From assembly GCA_963825585.1 (NCBI GenBank), contig CAWGTX010000006.1, positions 1,116,001-1,180,000 of the forward strand: a stretch of 64,000 bases of DNA. The letters are read 5' to 3'. The notes under the pieces were generated by a model. It was not told where the DNA came from. It saw only the letters and a list, made by a program, of their open reading frames with translations, and did no database searches. The DNA is from JAOUGY01 sp963825585. GTDB lineage: Bacteria; Actinomycetota; Acidimicrobiia; Spongiisociales; ZC4RG35. Each line of letters begins with the position of its first letter. The first letter of the stretch is position 1. A program made the position numbers and the translations under genes. Positions 50,940 to 59,583 of this stretch are shown piece after piece.

Positions 50940-51551
50940 TCAGTCACCCCAGTAGCGCTGCTCCTTGAAGGGGTCGCCGTACATGTGGTAGCCGTTGCGT
51001 TCCCAGAAGCCCGGCTCGTCGTGATCGAGAAACGTCAGGCCGCGCACCCACTTCACGCTCTTCCAGAAGTACAGGTGCGGGACGACCAGTCGTAGCGGCC
51101 AGCCGTGGTCCCGTTCGAGATCCGTGCCGTCGTAGCTCCAGGCGAACAGGTTCTGGGGCCGAAGGAAATCTTCCAGCGGAAGGTTGGCGGTGAACCCGTG
51201 TTCGGCGGAGATCAGCACGTGGGTCGCCTCCGGGAGCACCGGCACCTGCCTCATCAGCTCCTGCACCGCCACCCCGTGCCACATCGTGTCGAGCTTCGAC
51301 CACTTGGTGACACAGTGGATGTCGAACGTCTCGTCGACTGCCGGCATCGCCTTGATGTCGTCGAGCGTCCAGGTGACGGGTTCGGACACCAGGCCGTCGA
51401 CGGTGAAGTCCCACCGGGCCACATCGACTTTGGGCGTCACCCCGGCGTGAAGCACCGGGAATCGCTCCGTCAGGTACTGGCCCGGCGGCACGCGGCCCGG
51501 GTCGATGCCCTGGGCGAGGTACTCGTCCCTCTTCTTCGAGAAAAAGCTCAT
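50940..51551 (-). CDS. Sulfite-oxidase-like molybdopterin oxidoreductase
   Basis: A 203-aa protein with only the molybdopterin-binding domain of the sulfite oxidase family. The molybdenum-ligating Cys is in FDIHCVTKWSKLDTMWHGV near residue 79. Further conserved parts are LISAEHGFTANLPLED near residue 113, WPLRLVVPHLYFWKSVKWVRGL near residue 151 and the C-terminal GYHMYGDPFKEQRY. It lacks a signal peptide and the C-terminal dimerisation domain of true sulfite oxidases. Function is a cytosolic MoCo reductase or oxidase of unknown substrate. Needs MoCo, whose late genes glp and moaC are at 11-12.8 kb. Confidence 0.85.
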   Translation of the reverse strand: MSFFSKKRDEYLAQGIDPGRVPPGQYLTERFPVLHAGVTPKVDVARWDFTVDGLVSEPVTWTLDDIKAMPAVDETFDIHCVTKWSKLDTMWHGVAVQELMRQVPVLPEATHVLISAEHGFTANLPLEDFLRPQNLFAWSYDGTDLERDHGWPLRLVVPHLYFWKSVKWVRGLTFLDHDEPGFWERNGYHMYGDPFKEQRYWGD

Positions 51552-51570
51552 CCGTGCATACCCTATCGCC

Positions 51571-52104
51571 GTGGACGATGTACAACCTCTGCGGTCCAGA
51601 ACCGGTCGGCTCACATTGATATTCCTCGGCGTGGCTGCGGCCGGTCTGCTGATCGGCTCGAACCTGAAGGGGACCGACGATCCGACCGGAGCGATGGTGG
51701 GGCTCACAGCCCCCGAGGTCACGGCCGACCTGTTCGACGGCACGACCTGGCGGCTGAGCTCACATCTCGCCACTGACGGGCGACCGGTGGTGCTCAATCT
51801 GTGGGCCTCGTGGTGTGAGCCGTGCCGGACCGAGATTCCAGAGCTCAGCGAGTACGCCTCCGATCATCCCGGGGTGGCGGTGATCGGGGTGGCGGTTCGG
51901 GACCAGCGGGAGCCTGCCGCCGCGCTGGCAAGCGAGATGGCACCGGACTACCCGATGGGCTTCGACGTCACGTCGAGGCTTCGTGACCAGTACGTCGGGT
52001 TCGGGATGCCGGCGACGTTCATCATCGACCGCCAGGGTGTGATCGTCCACCAGTTCGACGGACCCGTCACAGCCGACCAGCTCACCGCCCTGGAGCTCGG
52101 CTGA
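51571..52104 (+). CDS. TlpA-like thiol-disulfide oxidoreductase, membrane-anchored
   Basis: A 177-aa thioredoxin-fold protein. An N-terminal anchor (LTLIFLGVAAAGLLIG, residues 15-30) is followed by a TlpA/ResA domain with the redox motif WASWCEPCRTEIPEL near residue 79 and the cis-Pro region GFGMPATFIIDRQG near residue 142. It probably reduces extracytoplasmic disulfides, for example for cytochrome c maturation. GTG 51571 is only 19 bp from the divergent MoCo gene, so promoters must lie within the opposite gene or the true start is downstream. Confidence 0.85.
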   Translation: MDDVQPLRSRTGRLTLIFLGVAAAGLLIGSNLKGTDDPTGAMVGLTAPEVTADLFDGTTWRLSSHLATDGRPVVLNLWASWCEPCRTEIPELSEYASDHPGVAVIGVAVRDQREPAAALASEMAPDYPMGFDVTSRLRDQYVGFGMPATFIIDRQGVIVHQFDGPVTADQLTALELG

Positions 52105-52125
52105 GTTGCACGCACTGGCGAGGCC

Positions 52126-52785
52126 TCAGGCGGCGGCGACGAACTCGAAGTTGGGCCCGGCGGTGAGTTCGGCGAACACCACCAACCGTTCCCGGGCACT
52201 GAACTTGGGGTGGCACGTGGTGAGGGTGAGCCAGGCGCCGTCCCTGGGCTCGGCGACCCACACGTCGAACGGTGTCACCACCTGCGAATCACGCACGGTG
52301 TACGTGTGGATGCCCACGGCGGTCTCGACGTCGATGGTGTCTCCCGGCTCGAGGAGATCGAGGTCGAAGAACGGCCGCCCGTAGGTGGTGCGATGCCCGC
52401 TCAGCACGGCGTTACCCGGTTGGCCCGGCAACGCCGTTCCCGGAAAGTGTCCAGGTCCCAGCTGGAGTGTCTCCCGGTCGATGCCGGCGTAGACGACCTG
52501 ATCGACGCCGATCAGCGGTATTCGGATGGCTGCGAACGGCTCACCCTCCACAACTCCGGGCTCCTCGATGAGCACCGGGTCGACCTCTCCGTCGACAGGC
52601 GCTGGAGGGGGGAGTTCCACCTGGGCACCTCGCTCCTCGAGCACCGACGGGAGCGCCTCCTGGGCCTGGGCCTGGACCTGTTGGTTCACGACGTCGGTTC
52701 CGAACATCTGGTACCCGACGTATCCCAGGATGATGGAACCGGACCAGATCATGGTCCACGCCGAGATTCTCACCAGTCGTCGCAT
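52126..52785 (-). CDS. Class E sortase
   Basis: A 219-aa sortase. N-terminal signal anchor (TMIWSGSIILGYVGYQMF, residues 11-28), a variable linker, then the catalytic barrel: His in LSGHRTTYGRPFF near residue 130, Cys in LTLTTCHPKFSARERLVVFA near residue 192 and Arg in ARERLV. L-T-T-C-H-P-x-x-S-x-x-x-R is the class E pattern typical of high-GC Gram-positives. It would anchor surface proteins bearing an L-A-x-T-G-like motif; no such substrate is encoded in the window as far as I see. Confidence 0.9.
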   Translation of the reverse strand: MRRLVRISAWTMIWSGSIILGYVGYQMFGTDVVNQQVQAQAQEALPSVLEERGAQVELPPPAPVDGEVDPVLIEEPGVVEGEPFAAIRIPLIGVDQVVYAGIDRETLQLGPGHFPGTALPGQPGNAVLSGHRTTYGRPFFDLDLLEPGDTIDVETAVGIHTYTVRDSQVVTPFDVWVAEPRDGAWLTLTTCHPKFSARERLVVFAELTAGPNFEFVAAA

Positions 52786-52806
52786 GGGTGGACAGGGTAT
52801 CGGTCT

Positions 52807-53574
52807 TCAGCGCCCAGACCAGTTGGGTGGCCGCTTCTCGAGAAACGCCGTCACTCCTTCACGGGAGTCCTCGGTGGCCGCCACCGCCGTCAATCCTCCC
52901 TGCAGACGATCGAGGGCGGCGTCGAAACCCAGGTCGGCGACACCGAAAAAGGCGTCTCGTCCCAGCTGCAGTGCCGACGGGCTCTTGGCCATGAGGGCGG
53001 CCACGACCTCGTCCACCGCAGCATCGAGCTCGCGTCTCGGGACAACCCTCGAAACTGCGCCGAGGGCCAAGGCCTCGGCGGGTGTGATGATCCGGCCGGT
53101 CATCATCAACTCGAGAGCCGCCTTCTTGGACACACCGGCGGCCAACACGGCAGTGATCATCATCGGCCACAACCCGACATTGATCTCGGTCACGCCGAGC
53201 TTGGCGTCCTCGACACACACCGTGATGTCACACGCCGAGGCGAGACCGAAGCCACCTGCGAGCGCATGACCGTTGACACGGGCGATCGTGGGCTTACCGC
53301 CTCTTCTCAGAACCCTGAAGAGGTCGGCGAGACCGCCGCGGGCCCGATGCAGGGCGATCGGTTCGTCGACGAACCCGGCGCCGAGATCGCCCCCGGCCGA
53401 GAAGGCCCGGTCCCCCGCGCCCGTGAACACCAGAACCCGAACGGCGGGGTCGGCGATGGCCGACCGCGCCGCCTCCCGCAACCCGTCCATGGTGTCGACC
53501 GACATGGGGTTGTGACGCCCGGCATCATCGATCGTGATGGTGGCCCGTCCGTCCATGGTTTCGTACCGAATCAC
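52807..53574 (-). CDS. Enoyl-CoA hydratase/isomerase family protein
   Basis: A 255-aa crotonase-fold enzyme. The oxyanion-hole segments are VLVFTGAGDRAFSAGGDLGAG near residue 50 and VNGHALAGGFGLASACDITV near residue 98. The catalytic Glu of classic hydratases would lie in VCVEDAKLGVTEINVGLWP near residue 117; the TEINVGLWP there is more like isomerase or other crotonase members than E-E/E hydratases. The substrate is an unknown acyl-CoA. GTG 53574 has AGGT at 7 nt; the open frame further upstream overlaps the DUF5317 gene. Confidence 0.85.
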   Translation of the reverse strand: MIRYETMDGRATITIDDAGRHNPMSVDTMDGLREAARSAIADPAVRVLVFTGAGDRAFSAGGDLGAGFVDEPIALHRARGGLADLFRVLRRGGKPTIARVNGHALAGGFGLASACDITVCVEDAKLGVTEINVGLWPMMITAVLAAGVSKKAALELMMTGRIITPAEALALGAVSRVVPRRELDAAVDEVVAALMAKSPSALQLGRDAFFGVADLGFDAALDRLQGGLTAVAATEDSREGVTAFLEKRPPNWSGR

Positions 53575-53629
53575 CGCAACACCTGCAACATCCCGCCTCG
53601 TTTCGGTCGTGTGATACCTTGGGCGCTCC

Positions 53630-54223
53630 ATGCTATGGCTTGCCGTCGTCATGTTCGTTGCTCTGACGGTGGCCGTCCTCCGAGGGGGTCGTCTCACCAA
53701 TCTCGCCGATATTCGGCTCAGATTGTGGTGGCTGCTCCCGCTTTCGTTCACCCTCCAACTCGGCACGCGGCTCCTCCCCGATGAGCCGTGGGCGGAGACG
53801 GCGGGGGTGGCGATGGTGCTGGCTTCCTACGGGCCGCTGATCGGATTGGTGCTCGCCAACCGCAGCCGGAAGGGCATGTGGCTCGCCGGGATCGGCGTCC
53901 TGCTCAACTTCACCGTGATCGTCCTCAACGGGGGCATGCCCGTCCTGGCGGAAGCAGCCCTCGTGGCTTCCGGCTACTCACCGAGCCCGCAACTCGCCGA
54001 GAGCTACAAGCACATCGCGCTCGACGCCTCGTCGCGACTTCCCTTCCTGGCCGATGTCATCCCGGTTCGGATCGTCGGCCAGGGCACGGTCCTGTCGCTG
54101 GGAGACGTGTTCCTGGCGGTGGGTCTCGCCCACTTCCTCGAGAGCGAACTTCGTCGACCTGTCCGCTGGTTCAAACCCGGCGTGAAACTCTCCGGGGGCT
54201 CCGCCATGCGCTCGCCCCGCTGA
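53630..54223 (+). CDS. DUF5317 membrane protein
   Basis: A 197-aa polytopic membrane protein with about five helices (residues 1-18, 31-48, 57-75, 80-100, 155-173). Conserved features are LRGGRLTNLADIRLRLWWLLPL near residue 17, VLNGGMPV near residue 103 and LGDVFLAVGLAHFLE near residue 156. The layout is that of DUF5317, common in Acidimicrobiia and other Actinobacteria; role unknown. TGTGATACCT at 53610-53619 is a good extended -10, giving a near-leaderless transcript for ATG 53630. Confidence 0.8.
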   Translation: MLWLAVVMFVALTVAVLRGGRLTNLADIRLRLWWLLPLSFTLQLGTRLLPDEPWAETAGVAMVLASYGPLIGLVLANRSRKGMWLAGIGVLLNFTVIVLNGGMPVLAEAALVASGYSPSPQLAESYKHIALDASSRLPFLADVIPVRIVGQGTVLSLGDVFLAVGLAHFLESELRRPVRWFKPGVKLSGGSAMRSPR

Positions 54224-55492
54224 TCAGAGGCCTCGCGCGGTGATCGAACGGGTGATCGAATCGTTCGATTCGAGGATCGCCCGCAACGCCGTGACGATGT
54301 CCGGGTCGTAGTCGTAGACCGAGCCCCGGTGTAGCTGCTCGAGCGCCTCCAGCGGCGACATGTCGCTCTCGGACACCAATTCGTCGTAGGCGCTGCACAC
54401 CTTGATGACGCGAGAAGCCACCGGAAGGTCGGGGTCCGGGAGCTGGCCCGGCCGGCGGTACGGCTCGTGCTGTCGTCGGATCACGGTGGCGACGTCGGGC
54501 AGGGCAGCCTCCTCGGCGATCACCGAACCCCACTCTGCGATGTCACCCTCGGTATACCCGATCCTGACGACGCCGGGATCGTTGAGGCTGATCCGACCGA
54601 TGTCGTGCAGATAGGCAGCCTGCTCGAGTTGCTCCACCTCGCCCGGACGGAGCCCGAGATGACGGGACACGGAGCCGGCGAGGGCGGCCACCCGATCTGC
54701 GTGGCCGGAGTGGACGTGGCCTGCAGCCTCGGGAACCTGGGCGAGCGCCCGGACGGTCTGGGCGTACGTGAGACGGGTCTCGGCCAGGCGCCGGAAGGCA
54801 CCCAGGGCGAACGCGAAGGGAAGACCGGCTATGGCGAGGGCGAACCAACCGATCACCTCGTAGGTCATGCCGAACATCGCTCCCGTCGCCACCAGGATGA
54901 GATACACGTCGAAGTCACGCACGTCGACCGCACCGCTGCGCACCTGGTCCCACCGGAACGGAAGCGACGCCATCACCGCCTCGACCGCGAACGCCAGCGG
55001 AACCACCACGGCCAACGCCACCAGCTGCCACCAGTCCGCCAGCCAGCCGGCCCCCTGCTCGGCGAGCGGTTCGAGCACCCCGGCACCCAGTCGATGGAAC
55101 GTGAGGAGATAGACGACACCCACGGCGATGGTCCGCGACGAATCGGCCAGCACCATGTCCGGCCCGTCTCCCCGCACGGTACGAATCAACCAAACGGCCG
55201 CACTGCCCATCGCCACCACCGCCAGGCCCGTGCGCAGGTCGAACAGCTGAATCCCGCCCTCGGTGTGGATGAACGGCAGGGACGCCACCGCCGATGTGAC
55301 CGGCGACATCCGGACGCCGGACCTGGTGGGAACAGGGAAGAAGGACAAGACGGTCATGGCCGCCGCCGCGATGACCGCGTGGGAGAAGCGGAACTCCGAG
55401 ATGGCGACGCGCACGCCGGCAACCACCCCCAGCACGGGAATGCCCGCCGAGAGCAGCCAGACCCACAACCCCGGTGGAATACGTTCAGGCAT
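54224..55492 (-). CDS. Membrane sensor with C-terminal HD domain (second of a pair)
   Basis: A 422-aa protein. Residues 1-250 contain seven or eight hydrophobic helices. The C-terminal part is an HD-type phosphohydrolase: HVHSGHADRVAALAGSVSRHLGL near residue 263 and AAYLHDIGRISLND near residue 299 (H-D pair), HEPYRRPGQLPDPDLP near residue 343 and SAYDELVSE near residue 370. The HD residues are present; the GYP loop of c-di-GMP phosphodiesterases is not (R-R-P-G-Q-L-P instead). Overlaps the next HD gene upstream by 8 nt. Confidence 0.8.
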   Translation of the reverse strand: MPERIPPGLWVWLLSAGIPVLGVVAGVRVAISEFRFSHAVIAAAAMTVLSFFPVPTRSGVRMSPVTSAVASLPFIHTEGGIQLFDLRTGLAVVAMGSAAVWLIRTVRGDGPDMVLADSSRTIAVGVVYLLTFHRLGAGVLEPLAEQGAGWLADWWQLVALAVVVPLAFAVEAVMASLPFRWDQVRSGAVDVRDFDVYLILVATGAMFGMTYEVIGWFALAIAGLPFAFALGAFRRLAETRLTYAQTVRALAQVPEAAGHVHSGHADRVAALAGSVSRHLGLRPGEVEQLEQAAYLHDIGRISLNDPGVVRIGYTEGDIAEWGSVIAEEAALPDVATVIRRQHEPYRRPGQLPDPDLPVASRVIKVCSAYDELVSESDMSPLEALEQLHRGSVYDYDPDIVTALRAILESNDSITRSITARGL

Positions 55493-56930
55493 GCAACACC
55501 TCGCCGGGAGGGGCCCCGAGGTTGTGGGAGATCTCAGGGGGCCCGTAGCTCCCGGACATCCGGGAGAGCGCGCTCCCCAACGCCGCCACCACCTCAGGGT
55601 GGAAGAGAGGGTCGTTGGAGGCACCCAACCGCTGCACTGCGACCGACTGGCTCATCGCCATCCGGTAGGACCGGGTCGACGTCATGGCGTCGAAGGCGTC
55701 GGCGACGGCCAACACGCTTTGCTCGCGGGTCGCTTCCCGGCTGTGCACGTGGCCGGTCTGGCCGAAGTCCTCGTCGGTGAGCTTGGGATGGACTCCCGAG
55801 CAGATCACAACCATCGGTGCCAGGAAGTCGACCTCGCTGAGGAGGTCGTCCACCTTGTGGGTGGAGACGCGCATCTCGCGATACTCCTCGTCGTTGAGAG
55901 CGCCCTGCTTGCGCATGATGGCAGTGGGGACTGCCAGCTTGCCCACGTCGTGGATCAGGGCCGCGAACCGCATCCTCGCCAGTTGACCTTCCGAGAATCC
56001 GAGCTCCCGCCCAATCGCCAACGAGAACTCGGCAACCCTCTCGGTGTGACCGCGGGTGTAGAGATCGCGGGTCTCGAGGATCTTGACGAAGCCACGGAGC
56101 ATGGCCTCGTGCGTGGCACGAAGTGTCGCATGCGAGGTGAACACCATGTTCCCGATGACGTACACGGTCAGGATGAAGGGGACCAGAGCGATCGAAGAGG
56201 CCGCTACGAGGACGATACCGAGCATGCCTCCCACCACGCTCTGGGCCACCTGAGCGCTCACGATCGACAGGGTCCCACTCCACGGCAACACGGTTCTGGG
56301 TCCGTAGAGGATGCGCACCGCGGTCCGAACACCCATCGAGTTCACGAGCGTGGAGAGCGAAGCGCCGACGATGCAGGCGGTCAGGACGGCCAAGAGGACT
56401 CCCGGGTCGAGTGACCCCGGACGGGTTCCGATGGACGTGACATCGGGCACGACACGCGCCACCTCGCTCAGGACCGGGTCGCTCAACAGCACATCGATCA
56501 CCAAACCGGCGGTGGCGCCCGTCAACGCCAGCTGACCGAGGTTGAGGAGAGGTCTCAGGACCTTGCGACCGGAGAGATCGCCGCGGCTGAGGAATCCCGA
56601 CATCGCCACCACGGTCATCGCCACCGTGGCACCCATGCGACTATCGGCCACCTGCGCCCGGATCCCGAGGATGATCCCGACACTGAAGAGCACCATCACA
56701 CTGGAACTGGCGAGCAGCCGGTCGTTGACCTCGGCCGACCGATAGGACAGGAAGGCGTAGGTGAGTCCGGCGACGCCAACCGCTTCCCAGAACCACGGGG
56801 TGGATGTGCCCGAGGAGCCCCAGTAGGCGACCGAAGCCACCACCGCGATGGCAACACCGAAGTAGCCAACCACCAGCAAGGTTCTTCGTCGAGGTGACGG
56901 CAATCGGACTTCCTTCGTCGATCGAGGCAT
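55485..56930 (-). CDS. Membrane sensor with C-terminal HD-GYP-like domain (first of a pair)
   Basis: A 481-aa protein. About nine hydrophobic segments fill residues 20-275 (MASE-like sensor). The output domain has HTERVAEFSLAIGRELGF near residue 297 and ALIHDVGKLAVPTAIMRKQGALNDEEYREMRVSTHKVDDLL near residue 324 (quoted in part), then DAFDAMTSTRSYR near residue 416. The H-D and downstream motifs match HD-GYP proteins, but the H-H-E-x-x-D-G-x-G-Y-P loop is replaced by SGVHPKLTDEDFGQTGHVH, so classic c-di-GMP hydrolysis is uncertain. ATG 56930 is used; the open frame starts 24 bp upstream at TTG. Confidence 0.8.
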   Translation of the reverse strand: MPRSTKEVRLPSPRRRTLLVVGYFGVAIAVVASVAYWGSSGTSTPWFWEAVGVAGLTYAFLSYRSAEVNDRLLASSSVMVLFSVGIILGIRAQVADSRMGATVAMTVVAMSGFLSRGDLSGRKVLRPLLNLGQLALTGATAGLVIDVLLSDPVLSEVARVVPDVTSIGTRPGSLDPGVLLAVLTACIVGASLSTLVNSMGVRTAVRILYGPRTVLPWSGTLSIVSAQVAQSVVGGMLGIVLVAASSIALVPFILTVYVIGNMVFTSHATLRATHEAMLRGFVKILETRDLYTRGHTERVAEFSLAIGRELGFSEGQLARMRFAALIHDVGKLAVPTAIMRKQGALNDEEYREMRVSTHKVDDLLSEVDFLAPMVVICSGVHPKLTDEDFGQTGHVHSREATREQSVLAVADAFDAMTSTRSYRMAMSQSVAVQRLGASNDPLFHPEVVAALGSALSRMSGSYGPPEISHNLGAPPGEVLHA

Positions 56931-57385
56931 CGAACCGTCCAAGCGGACAATCAACCGACTTTCAGGTTCGCCAGCATTGCCGCGAATTCTCTACGAGGCT
57001 GCCACCTGCCGAGTGCATCCGGACGATTGCTCTCATGGGGTCTCACCACCTCAGTGTGTTGGGACGTGGTCGTACGCCTGGGCGGCGCACGCCGAAGATC
57101 CGCTCCGCTCGTGGGGTGTGGAGAATTGGGTTCACTGCCCGCCTGGACCGGTTCGATATTCATTCCCACCGAGGGGTGGGAAACCTCGATTGTCAAAACG
57201 CGGCGACATCAGGCCGATTGCGAGCCCGTTCAACCAAGCCCCAATCGTTTGCCTCCGCGAGACCACGAACCTAGTTCCTCCGCGATCCTCCATCAAGAGT
57301 CGAAATCCGTTTCTAGCGAAGAATTCAAGCTCGCGGCCGATCGATCCGTGGCCGATCGTCGGCGAGGGCTAGCCTGCGGCGGGCG
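56931..57385. other. Long intergenic region of about 455 bp
   Basis: No convincing gene on either strand; short open frames here have no coding character. It has lower GC than its neighbours and a hairpin CCCACC-GAGG-GGTGGG near 57166-57181. TAGCCT at about 57370-57375 is a candidate -10 placed about 10 bp before ATG 57386. A small RNA or long leader is possible but not shown. Confidence 0.4.
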
Positions 57386-58006
57386 ATGGATGCCCCCACC
57401 CTCGAACACGCAATCCGCCGGATTCCGGGCGTCGAAGCGGCCCGAGTCGTCATGAACGGACCCACGCCGTCAGAGGTGCACGTGTTGACCGCACCCGGCA
57501 AGGCACCCAAGCAGGTCGTGCGCGATGTCCAGTCGGTGGCGATGGCGAGCCTCGGCATCCCACTGGACCGCAGGATCGTCTCGGTCGTGCAGGTCGATCA
57601 GAACGACATTGGCGGCAGCGACCGACCCTGCATCGAAGATGTCGCCGAAGAGATCGACGGTTCGCGGATGACCATCACCGTCACCCTCACCTGGCACGAT
57701 CAGAAACTCGTCGGCCGGGCCACCGGCCCGGCTGCTGCCACGACCCGCATGCGGGTCGTGGCCGAAGCCGCCCTGTCGGCCATCGAGCAGGCGTTCGCCG
57801 ACGACGCCGCCCTCGCCGTCTCCGCCGTCGACACGCCCCGCATCGGAGGTCACACCGTGTGTGTGGCCGTGATCGTGATCGTGAGCGGCGGCGAGGAGCT
57901 GGTGGTGGCGGGCTCTGCACTGGTCGGGCCCGATCCGTCACGTTCGATGGCACGGGCCGTGCTCGACGGTCTCAACCGACAAGTCCCCCACCTGAGACGA
58001 ACATGA
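57386..58006 (+). CDS. Conserved hypothetical protein ahead of gamma-glutamyltransferase
   Basis: A 206-aa soluble protein. The N-terminal part LEHAIRRIPGVEAARVV (residues 6-22), followed by PSEVHVLTAPGKAPKQVVRDVQSVA, resembles the short ferredoxin-like beta-alpha-beta units used for ligand binding or by heavy-metal and ACT-type domains. The second half (residues 90-200) has two strand-helix repeats. I recognise no named family. It overlaps the GGT start as ATGA, so the two are coupled. The start has a near-leaderless -10. Confidence 0.6.
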   Translation: MDAPTLEHAIRRIPGVEAARVVMNGPTPSEVHVLTAPGKAPKQVVRDVQSVAMASLGIPLDRRIVSVVQVDQNDIGGSDRPCIEDVAEEIDGSRMTITVTLTWHDQKLVGRATGPAAATTRMRVVAEAALSAIEQAFADDAALAVSAVDTPRIGGHTVCVAVIVIVSGGEELVVAGSALVGPDPSRSMARAVLDGLNRQVPHLRRT

Positions 58007-59583
58007 CACAACCAACACGAAATGTCCGGGGTTTCGGTGACGTTGTGTCGTCGCCACATGAGCTGGCCACTATGGCCGGTGCCGAGATCTTTGCCCGGGG
58101 CGGGTCGGCGGTCGACGCCGCCATCGCGGTCGACGCCGTCCTCGGCGTGGTCGCCCCCGAGACGTGTGGTATCGGGGGTGACCTCTTCGCTCTGGTCTGG
58201 GAGGAGGGTTACTCCGAACCCGCCACGCTCAACGCCTCCGGCTGGGCCGGCACGAACGCCGACGCCGGCGCACTCCGGACGGAAGGCCACACCGTGATAC
58301 CGGGACACCACCCGGCGAGCGTCACCATTCCCGGATGCGTCGCAGGCTGGGAGACGCTCCACGAGCGCTTCGGGCGGATCTCGATGGCCGAGATCCTCTC
58401 GCCTGCCATCCGGCTCGCCGAAACCGGCTTTCCCGTCTCCACCGAACTTGCTGCGGCTCTGACATCGCGGCGGGATCAACTGGCCGCCCAGGCCTCGGGG
58501 GTCGATCTCTACCCCGCAGGATCGCCTCCCGGTCGGGGCTCCAGGATCACGCGGCCCCTGCTGGCCACCACACTGGGCGACATCGTCACCGACGGCGCCG
58601 CCTCGTTCTACGCGGGCAAACCGGCACAGGACATCAGCGACGCAGTCGGCAATCTGATCACTCTCGAGGACATGGCGTCCTACCGGCCCGACTGGGTCGA
58701 GCCGGCCCGTCTCGATGTTTTTGGGCGCACCGCCTGGACGATCGCCCCGAATTCCCAGGGGTATCTGACGCTCGCCACCTGTGGCGTGTTCGAGCGGTGT
58801 GACCCTCCGGCGCCGGATAGTCCCGAATGGCAGCACCTCCTGATCGAGGCCTATCGGGCGATGGTGTGGAACCGTGACGACGTGGTGTCGGACCCGTCCA
58901 CCGCCCCGTTCGGTTGGCGGGAGCTGCTCAGCGAGGAACGGCTCTCGGAGGCCGCCGCCGGCGTTCGTCCCGATCGAGTGGGGACCTGGCCCGCCCCCAA
59001 ACCGGTCCCCGGAGGCACGTCGTACATGTGCACGATCGGTGCCGACGGTCAGGCGGTCTCGTTCATCCAGTCGAACTTCATGGGAATCGGGTCGGGCATC
59101 GGGGCAGGGAGCTCGGGGTTCTTCCTTCACAATCGGGGTGCCGGTTTCGGTCTGGTACCGGGTCATCCCAACGAGCTCACGCCCCGACGTCGGCCGCTGC
59201 ACACACTGTCCCCCAGCCTGTGGACGCGCAACGGCCGAATCGAGGCGTTGCTGGGGACACGTGGTGGCCATCAACAGCCCCAGCTCCTCGCACAAATGGC
59301 CGTTCATCTCTTCTGGGCCGGATTGGACCCGGCCGCAGCCCAAATCCAACCGCGGTGGACGATGGACGAGTTCGGGCCGGGGAGCGACTCTCAGGTGTTG
59401 ATCGAATCGGATACCGAACCGGCCGTGCTGGCGCACCTGGGACGCAGCGGGCACCTGTTGTCTCTCGAAGCACCCCTCCGGGGCGGATGGGGGCCGGTTT
59501 CGGCGATCGTCGTCGACGAGGATGGGCTCCGGACCGGCGCCGCCGACCCGCGGGTCGACACGACGCTGGTCGCCGCACGCTGA
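58003..59583 (+). CDS. Gamma-glutamyltransferase family protein
   Basis: A 526-aa Ntn-hydrolase of the GGT family. The N-terminal region is GGSAVDAAIAVDAVLGVVAPETCGIGGDLFALVWE near residue 30 (quoted in part). The precursor would self-cleave before the Thr of PVPGGTSYMCTIGADGQAVSF near residue 334, where standard GGT has a T-T-H pattern; the flanking residues here are T-S-Y. No signal peptide is present, unlike exported GGTs, so a cytosolic acylase-like role is possible. Coupled to the hypothetical protein before it and the phosphatase after it. Confidence 0.85.
   Translation: MTQPTRNVRGFGDVVSSPHELATMAGAEIFARGGSAVDAAIAVDAVLGVVAPETCGIGGDLFALVWEEGYSEPATLNASGWAGTNADAGALRTEGHTVIPGHHPASVTIPGCVAGWETLHERFGRISMAEILSPAIRLAETGFPVSTELAAALTSRRDQLAAQASGVDLYPAGSPPGRGSRITRPLLATTLGDIVTDGAASFYAGKPAQDISDAVGNLITLEDMASYRPDWVEPARLDVFGRTAWTIAPNSQGYLTLATCGVFERCDPPAPDSPEWQHLLIEAYRAMVWNRDDVVSDPSTAPFGWRELLSEERLSEAAAGVRPDRVGTWPAPKPVPGGTSYMCTIGADGQAVSFIQSNFMGIGSGIGAGSSGFFLHNRGAGFGLVPGHPNELTPRRRPLHTLSPSLWTRNGRIEALLGTRGGHQQPQLLAQMAVHLFWAGLDPAAAQIQPRWTMDEFGPGSDSQVLIESDTEPAVLAHLGRSGHLLSLEAPLRGGWGPVSAIVVDEDGLRTGAADPRVDTTLVAAR

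Noticed and set aside
57027..57455. Plus-strand open frame overlapping the 57386 gene start
   Set aside because: Frame composition is not coding, no ribosome site, and it conflicts with the better supported gene at 57386.
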